Shown here piece after piece: positions 43,301 through 51,230 of a stretch of DNA of 64,000 nt; position 1 is the stretch's first letter; every line of letters starts with the position of its first letter. Source of the DNA: UBA2334 sp964396895 (lineage in GTDB: Bacteria > Pseudomonadota > Gammaproteobacteria > Burkholderiales > Burkholderiaceae_C); contig CAYNGJ010000001.1 in NCBI GenBank assembly GCA_964396895.1, forward strand, positions 124,001 to 188,000. The letters are read 5' to 3'. The notes below the pieces were generated by a model, which saw nothing but the letters and a program-made list of their open reading frames with translations, was not told the DNA's origin and searched no databases. The position numbers were made by a program, and so were the translations under genes.

Positions 43301-43949
43301 CAAGGAACAGCTCACCCAGGAAAAGACCGCCATCGGCTTTTACCTGTCGGGCCACCTGTTCGACGAGGTGGAGGCCGAGGTGCGCCGCTTTGTGCGCACG
43401 CCGCTGGCCGAGGTGGCTGACTCGCGCGAGCCGCAGGTGTTGGTGGGCATCGTCACCGAGCTGCGCAGCATCAACGGCCAGCGCGGCAAGATCAACCTCT
43501 TCCGCCTGGACGACAAATCCGCCACCATCGAGGCCAGTGTGGACGAAAACCTCATGGGCCAACACCGCGACACCCTGAAGGAAGACGAACTGGTGGTGTT
43601 GCAAGGCCTGGTGCAGAACGACCGGTTTTCGGGCGGCCTGCGCTTCAAGGTGCAGCAGGTGTGGAGCCTGGCCGCTGCGCGCTGCCGTTTTGCCAAGTAC
43701 CTGCGCGTGACCGTGAGCGGGCCCGCACTGCCGGTGGGGCAGCTGGTGGCCGCCTACCCACCCCGGCGCGAGTTGACCGAGCAAGGTGAGCTGGTGCGCG
43801 GTCTGTCGGTGCGGCTGGTGGTGGAGCGGCCCACGGCGCGCTGCGAACTGCAGCTGGACGAGCGCAGCCTGTTCTTCCCCAGCGATGCCGCACTGGCCAG
43901 CTGGACGGCGCAGGCCCACCAGCAGCAGGCGGTGCTGGTGTACGAATAA
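40398..43949 (+). CDS. dnaE: DNA polymerase III alpha subunit
   Basis: The replicative polymerase subunit, 1183 residues. An N-terminal PHP domain begins FVHLRLHTEFSVVDGT. The polymerase active-site block is PDFDIDFCQSNRDRVI near residue 414, with the third catalytic-region block around GMHAGGVLIAP and RPGPMDLIP. C-terminal tandem helix-hairpin-helix and OB-fold regions follow. Length fits chromosomal DnaE rather than the error-prone DnaE2. TACAAT ends 7 bases before the ATG and no ribosome site is seen. The TAA stop lies at the edge of an AT-rich repeat. Confidence 0.97.
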   Translation: MFVHLRLHTEFSVVDGTLRIDDVVAAAAADGQPALGLSDLSNLFGAIKFYKAARGAGVKPVLGAEVLVQGLGGPDALLPGQPVPPNAQALPRVLLLVQNHQGYLNLSELLARGWTQNVQRDQAVLTWGWLQELNEGLILLSGAAAGPMGQALQAGDEGRAADLALTAAGVFPHRFYLELQRAGRPDDERLVVSTVQLAARLGLPVVATHPAQFLDPDGYEAHEARVCISDGEILANNRRVRRFTREQYFKSSEQMQALFADVPSALANTVEIARRCNLTLVLGKPQLPDFPIPPVDGVVMSVEDYFRHVSHEGLKARLVHLYPKEAEREAQRPRYVERLEFELNTILKMGFPGYFLIVSDFIKWAKENGCPVGPGRGSGAGSLVAYALLITDLDPLQYNLLFERFLNPERVSMPDFDIDFCQSNRDRVIDYVKDKYGKNAVSQIATFGTMAARAAIRDVGRVLDFSYGFCDGISKLIPNKPGMSVTLQYPPDPPKDGDKNNYAISMEPELARRIAQEEDVKTLIELAQQLEGMTRNIGMHAGGVLIAPGKLTDFCPLYQQPGSTSAVSQYDKDDVEAVGLVKFDFLGLATLTILEIARQFIVQRHKGQENFAFENVPLDDRATYKLFADGKTEAVFQFESRGMQGMLRDAKPTRLEDLIALNALYRPGPMDLIPSFVARKHGREVIEYPHPLVAEMLSETYGIMVYQEQVMQTAQILGGYSLGGADMLRRAMGKKKAEEMAEHRAIFRAGAAKNDISETKADEVFDLMEKFAGYGFNKSHAAAYSLLAYHTGWLKVHYTAEFYAANMTVEMDNTDKLKVLHADALGFGISFEPPDVNRSRHRFEPVSDTCVRYGLGAIKGSGEQAIETIVAAREAGGPFTSLFDFCCRVDKGRVNKRTVEALIKAGAFDAIHRHRAALLASVERAFDFAAAASANEHQGGLFDMFDDGDSHGSSTQEPDLVDCAPWGIKEQLTQEKTAIGFYLSGHLFDEVEAEVRRFVRTPLAEVADSREPQVLVGIVTELRSINGQRGKINLFRLDDKSATIEASVDENLMGQHRDTLKEDELVVLQGLVQNDRFSGGLRFKVQQVWSLAAARCRFAKYLRVTVSGPALPVGQLVAAYPPRRELTEQGELVRGLSVRLVVERPTARCELQLDERSLFFPSDAALASWTAQAHQQQAVLVYE

Positions 43950-44008
43950 ATTTTAAGCATTTTTGTCATTCAGCGCTTGATGGTATTGTATTTGTAGCTA
44001 TCAATTGT
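43946..44008 (-). repeat. AT-rich dispersed element, copy 8
   Basis: On the - strand it reads TTGATAGCTACAAATACAAT, then ATCAAGCGCTGAATGACAAA, close to the family core. It lies in the 104-base gap between dnaE and the acyl-CoA synthetase gene (same direction) and includes most of the dnaE stop codon. Confidence 0.65.
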
Positions 44009-44053
44009 TGTTTTGTTTGTTGGCTGTTTTGAACCCCTGAGAGGCCCTCCACC

Positions 44054-45688
44054 ATGAACATGTACGACCAGCATTTGGACAAAAACGCCGCCAACCACGT
44101 GCCGCTGTCGCCCATGGGGTTTGTGGAGCGCAGCGCCGAGGTGTTCGGCGACCTCACCGCCGTCATCCACGGCCAGCGCCGCTACACCTGGGCGCAAACC
44201 CGCGAGCGTGCGGCCCGCCTGGCGGCCGCTTTGCAGGCGCTGGGGGTGGGGCGGGGTGGCACGGTCAGCGTCATGCTGCCCAACACGCCCGAAATGATCG
44301 AGGCGCACTACGCCGTGCCCGCCATAGGCGCGGTCATCAACACCCTCAACACCCGACTGGACGCACACCTGCTGGCCTGGCAAATGGCCCACTGCGAGGC
44401 GCAGGTGCTCATCACCGACCGTGAATTTGCCCCCACCATGGCCATGGCCCTGCAAGCGCTGCGCACCGAGCACGGGCGCGAGCTGGTGGTGATTGACGTG
44501 GCCGATGCCGAGTACACCGGCGCGGGCGACCTGCTGGGCAGCCACGAGTACGAAGCCCTGCTGGCGGCCCATGCCCCCGTGCCCACCCCGGCAGGCCCAG
44601 CCGACGAGTGGGACGCCATTGCCGTGAGCTACACCAGTGGCACCACCGGTGACCCCAAAGGTGTGGTCACCCACCACCGGGGTGCCTACCTCAACGCCGT
44701 GTGCAACGCCGTCACCTGGACCATGCCGCACTTTCCGGTGTATTTGTGGACGCTGCCGCTGTTCCACTGCAACGGCTGGTGCTTTCCCTGGACACTGGCC
44801 ATGCTGGGCGGCACCCAGGTGTGCCTGCGCAAGGTCGAGGCCAAGGCCATTCTGGCGGCCATGCGCGACCACGGGGTCAACCACTACTGCGCCGCGCCCA
44901 TCGTTCACAACCTGCTGATTGCCGCACCACCCGAGCAGCGCGAGGGCATACGCCAGAAGGTGCGCGGCATGGTGGCCGGGGCGGCGCCGCCCGCGTCCAT
45001 GATCGAGGGCATGGCCCAAATGGGCTTTGAGCTGACCCACACCTACGGACTGACCGAGGTGTACGGCCCCGCCGCCGTGGCCACCCAGCGTCCCCACTGG
45101 GCTGAACAGAGTCTGTCAGAGCAGGCCCGCCTGAACGGACGTCAAGGCGTGCGCTACCCGCTGCAAGAAGGCATGACGGTGCTCGACGCGGACACCATGG
45201 CCCCCACCCCGGCGGACGGCCAGACCATGGGCGAAATCATGTTCAGGGGCAACATCGTCATGAAGGGCTACCTGAAAAACCCCACGGCCACGGCCAAGGC
45301 GTTTGAAGGCGGCTGGTTCCACACCGGGGACCTGGCCGTCATGGAGCCCGACCGCTACGTGAAGATCAAGGACCGCAGCAAAGACATCATCATCTCGGGC
45401 GGCGAAAACATCAGCAGCCTGGAGGTTGAAGATGCGCTGTACCGCCACCCGGCGGTGGTGTCGTGTGCCGTGGTGGCCAAGGCCGATGACAAATGGGGTG
45501 AAACCCCCGTGGCCTATGTGGAGCTGAAGGCCGGTGCCACCGTCACCGAGGCCGAGCTGGTGGCCCACTGCAAGGGCTTGCTGGCGGGCTACAAGGTGCC
45601 GCGCGAAATCCGCTTCGAGGACATCCCCAAAACTTCCACCGGAAAAATTCAGAAGTTCATGCTGCGCCAGCGCCAGACGCAGGGTTGA
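44054..45688 (+). CDS. Acyl-CoA synthetase (AMP-binding family)
   Basis: A 544-residue ANL-superfamily enzyme that activates a carboxylic acid to its CoA thioester. The P-loop is SYTSGTTGDPKGV (about residue 194), followed by THTYGLTEVYGPA near residue 331, GWFHTGDLAV near 421 and the catalytic lysine region KTSTGKIQK near the C-terminus. The overall pattern is that of medium-chain or methylmercaptopropionate (DmdB)-type ligases, but substrate chain length cannot be read. It follows dnaE across a repeat. Its 3' end overlaps the convergent exonuclease gene by 32 bases. Confidence 0.9.
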   Translation: MNMYDQHLDKNAANHVPLSPMGFVERSAEVFGDLTAVIHGQRRYTWAQTRERAARLAAALQALGVGRGGTVSVMLPNTPEMIEAHYAVPAIGAVINTLNTRLDAHLLAWQMAHCEAQVLITDREFAPTMAMALQALRTEHGRELVVIDVADAEYTGAGDLLGSHEYEALLAAHAPVPTPAGPADEWDAIAVSYTSGTTGDPKGVVTHHRGAYLNAVCNAVTWTMPHFPVYLWTLPLFHCNGWCFPWTLAMLGGTQVCLRKVEAKAILAAMRDHGVNHYCAAPIVHNLLIAAPPEQREGIRQKVRGMVAGAAPPASMIEGMAQMGFELTHTYGLTEVYGPAAVATQRPHWAEQSLSEQARLNGRQGVRYPLQEGMTVLDADTMAPTPADGQTMGEIMFRGNIVMKGYLKNPTATAKAFEGGWFHTGDLAVMEPDRYVKIKDRSKDIIISGGENISSLEVEDALYRHPAVVSCAVVAKADDKWGETPVAYVELKAGATVTEAELVAHCKGLLAGYKVPREIRFEDIPKTSTGKIQKFMLRQRQTQG

Positions 45689-46310
45689 CGCCGAGCGCCG
45701 ATGTGGCACCGGGCGCCTGCAAGGCCTGGTACACACAGGCGGCGGCGTGGGCATCGTTGGCGGCGTAGACCAGTTGCGACTCGCTCAGCCGCGCCACGCT
45801 CCAGTTGGAGGTGGCGGCTTTTTTGGATTTGGCAAAACACTGGCCAAACAGCACGGCCACGGCGGCCTTTACCCCCATTTCGCGCCGGTAGCCACGCTGG
45901 CGAAACAGGGTGTTCAACTCCACCACCCCGGCGGGTTCCACCCCCAGCTTGCGCCGCAGGCGTTTGGTGTCGTCGCCCAGGCCAAAACCCGCCTTCAGGT
46001 GCGCAGGGTCGGCCACCCAGCGGCCCACTTCGGCGCGGCAATCGGCATCGGCCAGCTGGAACACCCAGGCGTGCGTCGGCGTGGCCAGTTGCAGCACGTG
46101 AGGGCCGTCGGACACTTGGTCTTTGAAAAACGTGGGTTTGGATTCGGTGTCGAACCCCCACACCGGGTGCTGGCGCAGCTGCGCCCACGCCTGGTGGGCC
46201 TGGTCAAGGGTTTGCACCAGTGTGATCTGTGCCAGCCCCAGCCGGGGGAAGGCAGGCAGCAGGGCCATTTCTTCGGTGCTGGGGATGTGGGGGGCGTTGT
46301 GGGGCTTCAT
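45657..46310 (-). CDS. 3'-5' exonuclease, RNase D-like DEDD family
   Basis: A 217-residue nuclease. The first acidic motif is WGFDTESKPTF (about residue 50), the second lies around LKAGFGLGDDTKRL (about residue 105), and the third is YAANDAHAA (about residue 184), giving a DEDDy set. This matches small RNase D/WRN-like 3'-5' exonucleases without helicase or HRDC parts. The ATG at 46310 is preferred over a TTG nine bases upstream. Its end overlaps the acyl-CoA synthetase 3' end by 32 bases. Confidence 0.83.
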   Translation of the reverse strand: MKPHNAPHIPSTEEMALLPAFPRLGLAQITLVQTLDQAHQAWAQLRQHPVWGFDTESKPTFFKDQVSDGPHVLQLATPTHAWVFQLADADCRAEVGRWVADPAHLKAGFGLGDDTKRLRRKLGVEPAGVVELNTLFRQRGYRREMGVKAAVAVLFGQCFAKSKKAATSNWSVARLSESQLVYAANDAHAAACVYQALQAPGATSALGVNPASGAGAA

Positions 46311-46430
46311 GGCACCCAAGGGTAACGCAAGCCTGCGTGGCTACACTGGCGCATGGGCGCGGCCACGTCGGTCGAAGCCAGTCACCCACCCCTCTGTCTG
46401 CCGGCACCGTCCGCGTGGGCAACGCACACC

Positions 46431-47093
46431 ATGGAATTGATTGTTTGGGCGACGTTGGTCGCCGTGGCCATTCACCTGCTCAACGCCGCAGAGCAGGCGC
46501 GCCGCATCGTGCTGCTGGGTCGCCACCTGAGCCAGTACCGCATTGAAAAACTGATGGAGCAGCTCATCCACGGCTACCAGCGCGCCCTGGGCGAGTCGGA
46601 TGATCAGCGCCGTATCGCCATTTGGCACAACCTGCAAGCCTCCGAGCAGGAACTGCGGCAGCAGTTCACCCGCTTTGTGGCCGACTTTGCCCGGGTGGCC
46701 GAACCGCAGGCCAGGGTCAGCCGCCTGGGTTTTGCCTTGCCGGGGGCGACCCGCCTGTTTGCGCAGGGCTGCGTGGACATGCGCAAGCTGCTGGCCATTC
46801 ACGCCCACGGGTTTGACCGGGTGGCAAACTGGTCCACCGAGGCCACCCCGGTTGACGCAGGTGATGCAGCCGGGGCCACAGTTGCGCCCGCGCATTCGGC
46901 CAGGGACAGGGCCTTCACCATGCTGGCCGAGATGTTGCTCATGCAGCACAGCTGCCATTGGTTTTGCAAATCCAAAAACGTGGCCTCGGCCCGCTTGCTG
47001 GTGCGTCACCAAACCAGCCATGCCCAGGTGCTGGCGGCTGTCACCCCGGAAACGCGGCGGGCTTACTGCAGCCTGGTCGGCTGCCGGGAGTGA
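46431..47093 (+). CDS. Unrecognised protein with one N-terminal membrane helix
   Basis: I do not recognise this protein. From the ATG at 46431 it has 220 residues: a hydrophobic N-terminus (MELIVWATLVAVAIHLLN, a likely signal anchor), then a mainly helical body rich in Arg, Gln and His. An alternative ATG at 46353 would add 26 residues and has TACACT 5 bases before it. It lies between the divergent exonuclease and the convergent tolA, where tolB might have been expected. Composition and codon use look native. Confidence 0.7.
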   Translation: MELIVWATLVAVAIHLLNAAEQARRIVLLGRHLSQYRIEKLMEQLIHGYQRALGESDDQRRIAIWHNLQASEQELRQQFTRFVADFARVAEPQARVSRLGFALPGATRLFAQGCVDMRKLLAIHAHGFDRVANWSTEATPVDAGDAAGATVAPAHSARDRAFTMLAEMLLMQHSCHWFCKSKNVASARLLVRHQTSHAQVLAAVTPETRRAYCSLVGCRE

Positions 47094-47108
47094 GGTGCCT
47101 GCGGGCGT

Positions 47109-48158
47109 TCACTCGCGCAGCCTGAACACAATGCTCAGGGTTCCAGGCACGCGCCCATCTTCGTCGCGGGGCAGGCGGGCGGTGCGGTCCAGGGCCTTGA
47201 GCACGGCATCGTCCCAACTGGCCATGCCGCTGCTTTTGACGATGCGGCGCGCGGCCACGGTGCCGTCGGGCAGGGTGCGCACCTCCACCTCGGCGGTGGG
47301 GTTGCTGGCGGGGTTCTCGGTGAAGACGATGTTGGGCCGCACGGCCGCCACGATGCGCCCGGCATAGGAGGCCGACGGTCCGCTGGACTGCTTGGCGCTC
47401 CCGGTGCTGCCCGCCTCACCGGTGGCACCGGCCATGCCAGTGATGCGCTTGAGGTTTTCCGCCCTGTCCTTGGCCAACTGGGCCTGTTGCTGCTTGTCGG
47501 CCTTGTCGGCGGCCGCGCGGGCCTGGGCCTGAGCGGCGGCTTCTTTGGCCGCTTTTTCTTTGGCCAGTTTGTCTTTGGCGGCCTTTTCCTTGGCGGCAGC
47601 TTCTTTGGCCGCGGCCTCCTTGGCTGATTTATCTTGCCGTGCCTTCTCCTGTCGCGCTTTGTCGGCGGCCAGCTGCTCGCGGCGTGCCTGCGCGGCTTTG
47701 GCTTCGGCTGCCTGCTGGGCCTGGCGTTTGGCGTCTTGGGCCTGTTGCTGGCGCAGGGCCTGCTCCTGGGCTTTTTCGCGTTGCTTTTGGAGCGCAATGT
47801 CGGCCTGTGCCTTGGCTTGGGCATCTGCCTGTGCCTGTGCCTGCGCCTGTTCTGGCGCTTGCACGCCAGCGGTGGCCGCTGCGGGTGGCTCGGGGGGCGG
47901 CGGCACTGCGGTGGGCGCGGGCTCGGGTGGGGTGGCCGGGGGCGGTGCTTCGTCCACCGCACGGGCGGCCGCACTTTGGGGCAGGCGGGACCACAATTCC
48001 GCCTGTGCCACCACGGGCATGCTGTCGTTCTTCCAGCTGATGCCCCAGGTCAAGGCCGCCACCAGCAGGCCATGGGCCAGCAAGGCCAGCAGCAGCGGGC
48101 CCATCCAGCGGGTTTCGCGTGGAGGGGTCAGGGTGCTGGCGGAAAGGGCGGCGGACAT
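47109..48158 (-). CDS. tolA: Cell envelope protein TolA
   Basis: TolA spans the periplasm and transmits inner-membrane proton energy to the outer membrane Tol-Pal complex. The 349-residue product has an N-terminal anchor (about residues 19-38), a Pro/Ala-rich part and a long Ala/Lys/Glu/Gln helical domain with KEAAAKE-type repeats (about residues 100-245). A C-terminal TonB-like domain ends PGTLSIVFRLRE. The ATG at 48158 is preferred. A TTG at 48206, 5 bases from the tolR stop, is possible. Confidence 0.93.
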   Translation of the reverse strand: MSAALSASTLTPPRETRWMGPLLLALLAHGLLVAALTWGISWKNDSMPVVAQAELWSRLPQSAAARAVDEAPPPATPPEPAPTAVPPPPEPPAAATAGVQAPEQAQAQAQADAQAKAQADIALQKQREKAQEQALRQQQAQDAKRQAQQAAEAKAAQARREQLAADKARQEKARQDKSAKEAAAKEAAAKEKAAKDKLAKEKAAKEAAAQAQARAAADKADKQQQAQLAKDRAENLKRITGMAGATGEAGSTGSAKQSSGPSASYAGRIVAAVRPNIVFTENPASNPTAEVEVRTLPDGTVAARRIVKSSGMASWDDAVLKALDRTARLPRDEDGRVPGTLSIVFRLRE

Positions 48159-48210
48159 GGGCTGGCGGTTGCGGGTGTTCTGGGGCTTGGGCGGTTGGCC
48201 AGGCAAACCC

Positions 48211-48648
48211 TCAGGGGGTGGTCTGCACCGACAGGCCCACGCGCTGTACGCCGGCGCGCTGCAGGGTGTCCATGACCTTGACCACGGTTTCGTATTTCAC
48301 CGATTTGTCGGCGGCAATGACCACCGGCACCTCAAAGGCGCTGGGCCCAATGCTTTGCTGCAGGTCCCCCACGCGGCTGGCCAGATCACGCAAGGTGGCG
48401 GGTGTGCTGGCTTTGCCTTCTTTGATCTGCAGCTTCTCGTCCTTGTCGATCAGTACCTGGATGACCCGATCTGGGACTTTGGCCGCACTGCCCACGCTGG
48501 GCAGGTTGATGACACTGGGCGAAATGAGCGGGGCCGTCACCATGAAGATGATGAGCAGCACCAGCATCACGTCGATGAAGGGCACCATGTTGATGTCGGC
48601 CATGGGTTTGCGACCACGGCCACGGCCTTTGGGGGTGACGGAGGGCAT
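48211..48648 (-). CDS. tolR: Biopolymer transport protein TolR (ExbD family)
   Basis: A 145-residue inner membrane protein that forms the proton channel with TolQ. The N-terminus is basic, then one helix NMVPFIDVMLVLLIIFMV (about residues 20-37) holds the essential membrane aspartate. A periplasmic domain follows to residue 145. It starts at 48648, 17 bases after tolQ. Confidence 0.95.
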   Translation of the reverse strand: MPSVTPKGRGRGRKPMADINMVPFIDVMLVLLIIFMVTAPLISPSVINLPSVGSAAKVPDRVIQVLIDKDEKLQIKEGKASTPATLRDLASRVGDLQQSIGPSAFEVPVVIAADKSVKYETVVKVMDTLQRAGVQRVGLSVQTTP

Positions 48649-48665
48649 GTGCGGGTCCGGGCGGT

Positions 48666-49364
48666 TCAGTGGCCAGAGGGGCTGGGGGTGTTGGCCCCCA
48701 GGCTGCGCTGCAGGATGTTGGAGAACTCTTCCATGAAGGTTTCCAGCCCGTTGGCGATGCGGTCGATGTCGTGCGAATAGCGGTTGTAGGCCACCACCGC
48801 CGGGATGGCCGCAAACAGGCCAATGGCGGTGGCCACCAGCGCCTCGGCAATGCCGGGGGCCACGGTGGCCAGGGTCACGGTTTGCATGCTGGCCAAGCCG
48901 GTGAAGGCGTGCATGATGCCCCACACCGTGCCAAACAGGCCCACGTAAGGCGACACCGAGCCCACGGTGGCCAGGTAGGCCAGGTTGGACTCCACCACAT
49001 CGAGCTCGCGCTGGAAGCTGGCGCGCATGGCGCGGCGCGCACCGTCCAGCAGGGCGCCAGGATCGGTGATGCGGCGCTCGCGCAGCTTTTGGTACTCGCG
49101 CATGCCGTTGGCAAAGATGCGCTCCATGGGGCCGCCGCTGCGGGCGTTCTGGTTGGCGGTGGCGTACAGGTCGTTCAGGCTGGTGCCTGACCAGAAATTG
49201 CGCTCGAACTCCTCGTTCAGCCTGGCCACGCGCTTCAGGGCAAAGGCCTTGCGGAAGATGGCCGCCCAGCTGGTGATGGAGCCCAGCACCAGCAAGGCCA
49301 CCACGGCCTGGACCACCCAGCTGGCGTGCAGCAGCAGTTGAACGATGGAAAGGTTGTTGCTCAT
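48666..49364 (-). CDS. tolQ: Biopolymer transport protein TolQ (ExbB family)
   Basis: A 232-residue proton-channel subunit with three helices: about residues 14-34, 130-155 and 165-190. The family motif LATVAPGIAEALVATAIGLF is present near residue 165. It starts MSNNLSIVQLLL at 49364. Gene order is ybgC-tolQ-tolR-tolA, the usual first half of the tol-pal cluster. Confidence 0.95.
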   Translation of the reverse strand: MSNNLSIVQLLLHASWVVQAVVALLVLGSITSWAAIFRKAFALKRVARLNEEFERNFWSGTSLNDLYATANQNARSGGPMERIFANGMREYQKLRERRITDPGALLDGARRAMRASFQRELDVVESNLAYLATVGSVSPYVGLFGTVWGIMHAFTGLASMQTVTLATVAPGIAEALVATAIGLFAAIPAVVAYNRYSHDIDRIANGLETFMEEFSNILQRSLGANTPSPSGH

Positions 49365-49417
49365 GGGTGTGCGGGTGTGACAGTGGTTGAATCGGGGGTG
49401 GGAAAAGGCGCTGGGGT

Positions 49418-49903
49418 TCAGCCGGGGGTGTGCGGTGGTACACCCAGGGCCTGCGCCACCTGGGCAGGCATGCGCTTGGGTCGGTGGGTGGCGGCATCCA
49501 CCCAGCCCAGGCGGATGGTGGCTTCGCACAGCAGGGTGGGAGTGGCCGGGGGGGTGCCAAGTTCCACCGCGGGCGGGGTCAGCCAGGCTTGCTGATGCAG
49601 TGCCAGGCTGGCGGCACCTTGTTGTGTGGTTTGTGCGGTGACGCGCAGAAGATCGTCGAGCCGGGCGGAGCGGTGGTACTTCAGCTGGGCGTCTGTCACC
49701 ACAAACATGCCACCCACTTGCTCGCGCAGGGCCTGCTGGCCCAGACCAAGCTGGCGCAGCCACTCGGTGCGGGCGCGCTCAAAAAACTTCAGGTAATTGG
49801 CGTAGAACACGATGCCGCCCGCGTCGGTGTCTTCCCAGTACACGCGAACAGGCCAATCAAAATCAGTAGCTGTAAGTGCTTTATTTGTAAGCGATAGAGC
49901 CAT
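49418..49903 (-). CDS. ybgC: Tol-Pal system-associated acyl-CoA thioesterase YbgC
   Basis: A hot-dog fold thioesterase of 161 residues with the active-site block VYWEDTDAGGIVFYANYLKF (about residues 21-40) and FERARTEWLR. The conserved family start corresponds to DFDWPVRV. The 13 or so residues before it, and the ATG itself, come from an AT-rich dispersed element that spans the gene start. It heads the tol operon. An in-frame alternative start within the conserved part is not seen. Confidence 0.92.
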   Translation of the reverse strand: MALSLTNKALTATDFDWPVRVYWEDTDAGGIVFYANYLKFFERARTEWLRQLGLGQQALREQVGGMFVVTDAQLKYHRSARLDDLLRVTAQTTQQGAASLALHQQAWLTPPAVELGTPPATPTLLCEATIRLGWVDAATHRPKRMPAQVAQALGVPPHTPG

Positions 49904-49918
49904 ATTTTATTTAAAATT
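49855..49918 (+). repeat. AT-rich dispersed element, copy 9, at the ybgC start
   Basis: TAGCT (49867-49871), then GTAAGCGATAGAGCCATATTT. It is antisense to ybgC. The CAT of the element's GCCAT (49901-49903) is the ybgC start codon on the - strand. Confidence 0.65.
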
Positions 49919-49944
49919 TACAGCCGAAGCGACCGGTGATCGGG

Positions 49945-51168
49945 TCACAGCGCTTTCTCCAGCCGGTGAATGGCTTCCTGCAGTTGCGCCAAGCTGTTGG
50001 CGGTGGAGAAGCGGATGTAGCGCTGCGGGTCGGTGCTGCCAAAGTCGCGGCCCGGCGTGGCGGCAATGTGGGCGCGCCGCATCAGCTCAAACGCGAAGTC
50101 CCAGCTGCCGTGCGCGGGTGCATGTGCGTCAATGCCCCAGGCTTGGCAGGCGGCGCTGCAATCGGCCCAGGCGTAAAAAGCGCCATCGGGCACCACGGGC
50201 ACGGTCAGCCCCAGGCGGTTGAGTTCAGGAATGAAGTAGTCGCGCCGCGCTTTGAACTCGGCCCGGCGGCACTCGTACTCGGCCAGGCTCTCAGGCTCAA
50301 AGCAGGCCAGCGCGGCGTACTGGCTGATGGTGCTGGGGCAGATGAACAGGTTCTGGGCCAGGCGCTCGATGGCAGGCACCAGCGTGGGCGGCACCACCAG
50401 CCAGCCCAGTCGCCAGCCCGTCATGTTGAAATACTTGGAAAAGCTGTTGATGCTGATGATGTCGTCGCCCAGCGGTTCGCCGTGGTCACCCTTCAAGCCC
50501 AGGGCCGACTGGCCGAAGGTGTCGTCGTGGCTCAGGCCCAGGTATATCTCGTCGAGCAGGGTGATGCCGCCCCGGTCGCTCACCACCTGGGCCATGCGGC
50601 GCATTTCGTCGGGGTGTATGGAGGTGCCCGTGGGGTTGGACGGTGAGGCCAGCAGCACGCCGCGTGTGCGTTCGCCCCAGGCCGCGCTGACCTGCTCGGC
50701 ACTGAGCTGAAAACGCTGCTCGGCGGTGGTGGGCAACAACACCGCCTGGCCTTCCGCCGCACTCACAAAGTGGCGGTTGCAGGGGTAGCTGGGGTCGGGC
50801 ATGAGCACTTCATCGCCCGCGTCGATCAGCGCCAGGCAGGCCAGCTGCAAGGCTGCCGACGCCCCTGCGGTGAGCACAATGCGCTGCGGATCAATGGCCA
50901 AGCCAAAGCGCTGGGTGTACCAGCCGCTGATGCGTTCGCGCAGTTCGGGCAGGCCGGTGGCCTGGGTGTACTGGGTGCGACCATCGCGGATGGCGCGCTC
51001 GGCCGCGGCCTGCACCAGTGGTGGCGCGGTGAAGTCGGGTTCGCCGATGTTCAGGAAGATCATGGGCGAGCCAGAGCCCGACACCTCCGCCGCCAACCGG
51101 CTGGCGGCTTTGGCCACCTCCATCACATAGAAGGGGTCAATGCGCTGAGCGCGGGTGGATAACTTCAT
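49945..51168 (-). CDS. PLP-dependent aminotransferase, class I/II
   Basis: A 407-residue fold-type I aminotransferase. The sequence shows FLNIGEPDFTAPP near residue 38, YTQATGLPELRERI near 72, LASPSNPTGT near 174 and the PLP lysine block SINSFSKYFNMTGWRLGW near 236. A substrate-binding arginine is in YIRFSTANS near the C-terminus. It resembles aspartate/alanine-type aminotransferases of the AspC-like group, but the substrate is not certain. It follows nusB by 62 bases in the same direction. Confidence 0.87.
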   Translation of the reverse strand: MKLSTRAQRIDPFYVMEVAKAASRLAAEVSGSGSPMIFLNIGEPDFTAPPLVQAAAERAIRDGRTQYTQATGLPELRERISGWYTQRFGLAIDPQRIVLTAGASAALQLACLALIDAGDEVLMPDPSYPCNRHFVSAAEGQAVLLPTTAEQRFQLSAEQVSAAWGERTRGVLLASPSNPTGTSIHPDEMRRMAQVVSDRGGITLLDEIYLGLSHDDTFGQSALGLKGDHGEPLGDDIISINSFSKYFNMTGWRLGWLVVPPTLVPAIERLAQNLFICPSTISQYAALACFEPESLAEYECRRAEFKARRDYFIPELNRLGLTVPVVPDGAFYAWADCSAACQAWGIDAHAPAHGSWDFAFELMRRAHIAATPGRDFGSTDPQRYIRFSTANSLAQLQEAIHRLEKAL

Positions 51169-51230
51169 GGGTGGCGGGCGTGGCGAGAAGGGCCTGTGGG
51201 TGAAGGCCGTTGGGCAGGGGGTGGTGCGCG

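Noticed and set aside
47350..47860. Repetitive DNA in the middle of tolA taken as tandem or CRISPR-like repeats
   Set aside because: It codes the Ala/Lys/Glu helical domain expected in TolA. There are no constant repeats with unique spacers.
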